Source of the DNA: Desulfobacterales bacterium
Lineage (GTDB): Bacteria; Desulfobacterota; Desulfobacteria; Desulfobacterales; C00003060
DNA: 7,936 nt
Assembly (NCBI GenBank): GCA_030629475.1
Contig: DAOVOU010000081.1
Span: 1 to 7,936, forward strand
Reading direction: 5' to 3'
In this document: positions 6,320 to 7,936 of the stretch, in pieces
Position numbering within the stretch: position 1 is the first letter of the stretch
Layout of the letters: every line of letters starts with the position of its first letter
Made by a program: the position numbers and the translations under genes
Notes under the pieces: generated by a model
What the model was told of the DNA's origin: nothing
Databases searched by the model: none
Seen by the model: the letters and a program-made list of their open reading frames with translations, nothing else

Positions 6320-7315
6320 ATGATGTGTAACCGAAATCCGAAATCCGAAATCCGAAATCCGAAATCCTATGAACCCATAGACGTGTCGTCATTAAAGACT
6401 TATCCACTGACATCCCGGAAAAGCAAGGTGGATCGGACGGATTTTGCTCGTCCATGGAAACCTGAGGGGTCCCTGGAAGATTTCTTGGACCGCCTCCCCA
6501 ATATCCTGGCAGTCAAGGATTTTAAGGCGGTCGTCTCAGCTATTGCAAAGGCCTATAAGGGTGGCAAGAATGTGGTGCTGGCCATGGGTGGCCACGTCAT
6601 TAAGGTGGGTCTTAACCCTGTTGTCATTGACCTGATGAAGCAGGGCGTCATCACAGCTATTGCCATGAACGGGGCAGGCATTATACACGACCTTGAGGTC
6701 GCCATGATTGGCAGGACCTCTGAAGACGTTCTCGAGGGACTGGAACATGGAGCCTTTGGCATGGCACAAGAGACTGCGGATTTTTTGAATCGTGCCATTT
6801 CAAAGGCTGGCAAGGAGGATTTGGGGCTGGGCCAAGCCATAGGACAGGCGATTATCGAAGAGAATCTCCCTTTTGGCAAAGAGAGCATCCTTGCAGCGGC
6901 AATACAGCTTCAGATTCCTGCAACCGTCCATGTGGCGATCGGAACTGACATCATTCACATACATCCCGGATTCGACCCCGAGGCTGCGGGCAAGGCAACC
7001 CATCTCGATTTCAGGCTCTTTGCTTCGGTGGTCGCAACCCTGGAGGATGGGGTTTATATGAATGTCGGCTCAGCAGTGATCCTGCCCGAAGTCTTTTTGA
7101 AAGCACTTACCCTAACTCGTAATATGGGACATAAAGTAGAGCGATTTACGGCCGTGAATATGGATTTTATCCGGCACTACCGCCCCACGACGAATGTAGT
7201 CGAGCGCCCGACCAGCATGGGCGGGGTGGGCTATACCCTCATCGGTCACCATGAGATAATGTTTCCCCTCCTTGCAGCAGCCGTGGTTGAGAAAATCGGC
7301 GGGGTGTCTAAATAA
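6320..7315 (+). CDS. Deoxyhypusine-synthase-like protein of unknown function
   Basis: The conserved protein begins around YEPIDVSSLKTYPLTSRKSK. With ATG 6320 as start it has 331 residues, with GGHVIKVGLNP (90-100), MNGAGIIHD (116-124), HVAIGTDIIHIHPG (204-217) and an EIMFPLLAAAVVEK end. The order of the Gly-rich strand, the GAG-I-HD motif and the FPLL segment fits the NAD-binding deoxyhypusine synthase fold. The Lys that carries the butylamine intermediate in true deoxyhypusine synthases (WGK motif shortly before FPLL) is replaced by a Met-Gly-Gly-Val-Gly stretch. Bacteria also lack the eIF5A substrate in this form, so that reaction is unlikely. The start is unclear: ATG 6272 has no ribosome binding site; ATG 6320/6323 has only GAGAAG upstream; GTG 6383 would begin after the heptamer array. 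Residues 5-16 are translated from that array. It follows gmhA on the same strand, but a shared pathway is only a guess. Confidence 0.75.
   Translation: MMCNRNPKSEIRNPKSYEPIDVSSLKTYPLTSRKSKVDRTDFARPWKPEGSLEDFLDRLPNILAVKDFKAVVSAIAKAYKGGKNVVLAMGGHVIKVGLNPVVIDLMKQGVITAIAMNGAGIIHDLEVAMIGRTSEDVLEGLEHGAFGMAQETADFLNRAISKAGKEDLGLGQAIGQAIIEENLPFGKESILAAAIQLQIPATVHVAIGTDIIHIHPGFDPEAAGKATHLDFRLFASVVATLEDGVYMNVGSAVILPEVFLKALTLTRNMGHKVERFTAVNMDFIRHYRPTTNVVERPTSMGGVGYTLIGHHEIMFPLLAAAVVEKIGGVSK
6331..6365. repeat. Five tandem copies of the heptamer CCGAAAT
   Basis: Five perfect head-to-tail copies of CCGAAAT lie in the 5' end of the deoxyhypusine-synthase-like frame and read NPKSEIR-type residues. Because 7 is not a multiple of 3, a change of copy number would shift any start placed upstream of it. 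This suggests either that the real start lies downstream or that the array could act as a slippage switch. Confidence 0.8.
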
Positions 7316-7471
7316 CGAGTCCGGGCCAGCTCAGCAGTTCTAATTTCGGATTTGTTTAACAATCTGGTTACAATGCTCTGCGTTGTAACCCAAACCGCTG
7401 GACGCTCTGCGTCCAATACAGACTATTTTTTCCAAGACGCAGAGCGTAGGAACGAGATGGCCGAAACCTGC
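7316..7471. repeat. Gene-free stretch with three related inverted repeats
   Basis: After the stop at 7315, GGTTACAA/TTGTAACC form a perfect 8-bp stem (7366-7390) around TGCTCTGCG. GGACGC/GCGTCC form a second stem (7400-7414). ACGCTCTGCGTC (7402-7413) is repeated inverted as GACGCAGAGCGT (7436-7447), followed by AGGAACGAG. GCTCTGCG therefore occurs twice direct and once inverted. This resembles dispersed palindromic repeats that end in GGAACGAG rather than a terminator, since no T-run follows any stem. No gene could be supported here. Confidence 0.55.
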
Positions 7472-7500
7472 TGGACAGGTGCGAGAAATCGTTTTATATT
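7472..7500 (+). promoter_or_regulatory. Putative sigma70 promoter of the FmdB-type gene
   Basis: TGGACA (7472-7477) and TATATT (7495-7500) are each one base from consensus (TTGACA, TATAAT) and are separated by 17 bp. They lie about 39 bp upstream of the start codon, giving a short leader with AAGGAG (7523-7528). This supports separate transcription of the small gene after the repeat-rich gap. Confidence 0.5.
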
Positions 7501-7538
7501 ATGGGAAAAATATCATATTCGTAAGGAGACACCATAGA

Positions 7539-7754
7539 ATGCCTATCTTCGAGTATCACTGCATAAAGTGCGACAGGGATTTTGAAGTTCTGGTCCTTGG
7601 AAACCAGAAAATCACTTGTCCCACCTGCAACGGCAAGAAGGTCAAAAAGCTTCTTTCCAGTTTCAGCCACAAGAGTGACGGTGAGTTCTCAAGCTCAAAG
7701 GGTTCTGCCTGCAGCTCTTGTAGCGCCACAAGCTGCAGCACCTGTAGCCATTGA
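7539..7754 (+). CDS. FmdB-family zinc ribbon protein with Cys/Ser-rich tail
   Basis: The 71-residue protein opens with the family hallmark MPIFEYHCIKCDRDFE. It has a zinc ribbon from two CxxC pairs, Cys8/Cys11 and Cys27/Cys30, then KKVKKLLSSFS. A low-complexity Ser/Cys tail follows with two more CxxC pairs, Cys58/Cys61 and Cys66/Cys69, ending in His. ATG 7539 is chosen over the in-frame upstream start at 7479 because AAGGAG (7523-7528) precedes it at ten bases and homology begins exactly at MPIFEY. Members were named after a regulatory protein of formamidase/amidase operons, but most have no tested role; nucleic-acid or metal binding is inferred from the ribbon. The second Cys set could bind another metal ion. 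The promoter just upstream suggests an independent transcript. Confidence 0.9.
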   Translation: MPIFEYHCIKCDRDFEVLVLGNQKITCPTCNGKKVKKLLSSFSHKSDGEFSSSKGSACSSCSATSCSTCSH

Positions 7755-7936
7755 TACCCGGGTTGAGCGGTTCAACGTTCACGGTTCACGGTTCACGGTT
7801 GAAAAGCCCCTGGCCCAGACCCTGGCCCAGACCGGGATTATGAGATTAGTAGATTAATTTAAGCACGTCGCGCCAGGGCGGGCCGGGACTACCTGGGCAC
7901 CAAAATCATCTTGGGATGTCGCGCCAGGGCAAGCCT
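7755..7936. repeat. Gene-free right edge with three short repeat types
   Basis: TTCACGG occurs three times in tandem (7778-7798). CCCTGGCCCAGA occurs twice in tandem (7808-7831). GTCGCGCCAGGGC occurs twice as a direct repeat (7867-7879 and 7918-7930), spaced 51 bp start to start. No reading frame with a ribosome binding site or recognisable domain is present, and no terminator was identified. The last direct repeat runs close to the edge, so a larger structure may continue beyond it. Confidence 0.6.

Noticed and set aside
7752..7769. TGA of the FmdB-type gene read as selenocysteine
   Set aside because: The organism has selA, but the extension would be four residues to another TGA, with no SECIS-like hairpin; the protein is already complete.
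7867..7930. CRISPR array
   Set aside because: Only two 13-bp repeats with one spacer; too short and too few, with no cas genes.

Overview
The window looks like a stretch of a mesophilic deltaproteobacterial chromosome (Desulfobacterota, of the sulfate-reducer or Geobacter type). This is an inference from gene content: a FapA-type (DUF342) protein with an MJ0042 zinc ribbon, the bacterial selenocysteine gene selA, a TPR protein with a decayed GGDEF domain, gmhA, a deoxyhypusine-synthase-like protein and a Cys-rich FmdB-type zinc ribbon. All convincing genes are on the + strand. No rRNA, tRNA, transposase or CRISPR array was recognised.

Layout. (1) Bases 3-2097 hold one FapA-family gene, open at the left edge, broken near 1265-1465 by a roughly 200 bp element with inverted ends made of 8-bp GGAATAAT-like units. 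The 5' piece keeps the zinc ribbon and beta-helix domain. The 3' piece keeps the coiled coil and the family's C-terminal strand region but has no credible start. (2) Bases 2228-4900 hold selA and a translationally coupled GGDEF-like/TPR gene. (3) Bases 4990-5420 hold a compact cassette: one DUF559 endonuclease-like ORF between inverted G/C-rich palindromes, which supply its ribosome binding site and the end of its reading frame. (4) Bases 5472-7315 hold gmhA (heptose synthesis for LPS) and a deoxyhypusine-synthase-like protein whose 5' region is crowded by a 75-bp palindromic repeat and a five-copy heptamer array. (5) Bases 7539-7754 hold a small FmdB-type protein behind a good sigma70-like promoter, followed by a gene-free, repeat-rich right edge.

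How the genes relate. selA loads selenium onto Ser-tRNA(Sec), and its coupled TPR partner may be a scaffold, though nothing in the sequence ties it to selenium. gmhA makes the first heptose-phosphate intermediate for the LPS core. The deoxyhypusine-synthase-like gene and the fmdB-like gene have no assignable pathway.

The most striking feature is the density and variety of small non-coding repeats: at least four families sit at gene junctions, one has split a gene, one may have displaced a start codon, and one encloses a nuclease-like gene. The nuclease plus palindrome unit is the best candidate for an under-described mobile system.
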